Source: Defluviicoccus sp. (lineage in GTDB: Bacteria > Pseudomonadota > Alphaproteobacteria > MPNO01). From it: a stretch of DNA of 5,698 nucleotides. The stretch covers positions 1 to 5,698 of the forward strand of contig JAPPHW010000402.1 in NCBI GenBank assembly GCA_028820945.1, written 5' to 3'. A program made the position numbers and the translations under genes. Below the pieces are notes generated by a model. It ran no database searches. It was not told the DNA's origin and was given only the letters and a program-made list of their open reading frames with translations. How positions within the stretch are numbered: the first letter of the stretch is position 1; each line of letters opens with the position of its first letter. Shown piece after piece: positions 5,636 through 5,698 of the stretch.

Positions 5636-5698
5636 CACCGTCTCCGTCATGCCCGGACTTGTTCCATTGCTGTCCGGTTTATGTTGGCCGGACCCGGC

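Noticed and set aside
5570..5650. 27-residue N-terminal extension of DUF3237 from ATG 5650
   Set aside because: The added sequence is unlike the family and crosses the dyad. A good Shine-Dalgarno site favours ATG 5569.

Overview
The window is GC-rich (roughly two thirds G+C by eye) and codon third positions are strongly G/C. Every gene I can support lies on the minus strand, so transcription runs from high to low coordinates. A TRAP-type binding protein, a TauD-family dioxygenase, DUF3237 and a palindromic intergenic repeat of a style common in Alphaproteobacteria suggest an alphaproteobacterium. I cannot name the genus from this piece alone.

Layout in the direction of transcription. Bases 5570-5698 are upstream DNA with a perfect 8+8 bp dyad (5611-5635) and three copies of a CCGGAC/GTCCGG half-site. 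A DUF3237 protein follows (5569 to 5108). The 388-base non-coding gap between the genes (4720-5107) holds a small hairpin after the DUF3237 stop, a nested inverted-repeat element of about 234 bp (4839-5072), and a weak promoter candidate facing the next gene. Then comes a tight run of four genes. They are a membrane-anchored, FMN-binding glutamate-synthase-domain protein (4719 to 3196), a thiamine-diphosphate enzyme of the acetolactate synthase family (3164 to 1476), a TauD/TfdA-like Fe(II)/2-oxoglutarate dioxygenase (about 1361 to 306), and the first 87 codons of a TRAP transporter solute-binding protein (262 to the window edge). Spacings are 31 bp, 114 bp (42 bp if the dioxygenase starts at an upstream GTG) and 43 bp. 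The glutamate-synthase-like, acetolactate-synthase-like and binding-protein starts have clear Shine-Dalgarno sequences, so the four probably form one operon.

How they may work together (inference): the binding protein would capture a small organic acid in the periplasm for a TRAP permease encoded beyond base 1. The dioxygenase and the thiamine-diphosphate enzyme would transform the substrate or its breakdown products in the cytoplasm. The glutamate-synthase-like flavoprotein would be a redox or amine-handling partner at the membrane. No gene gives the substrate away. Each protein belongs to a known family, but I do not recognise this combination as a characterised pathway. The most unusual structural points are the nested palindrome, the dyad upstream of DUF3237, and the fact that the acetolactate-synthase-like gene and the dioxygenase ORF share one reading frame separated by a single TGA.
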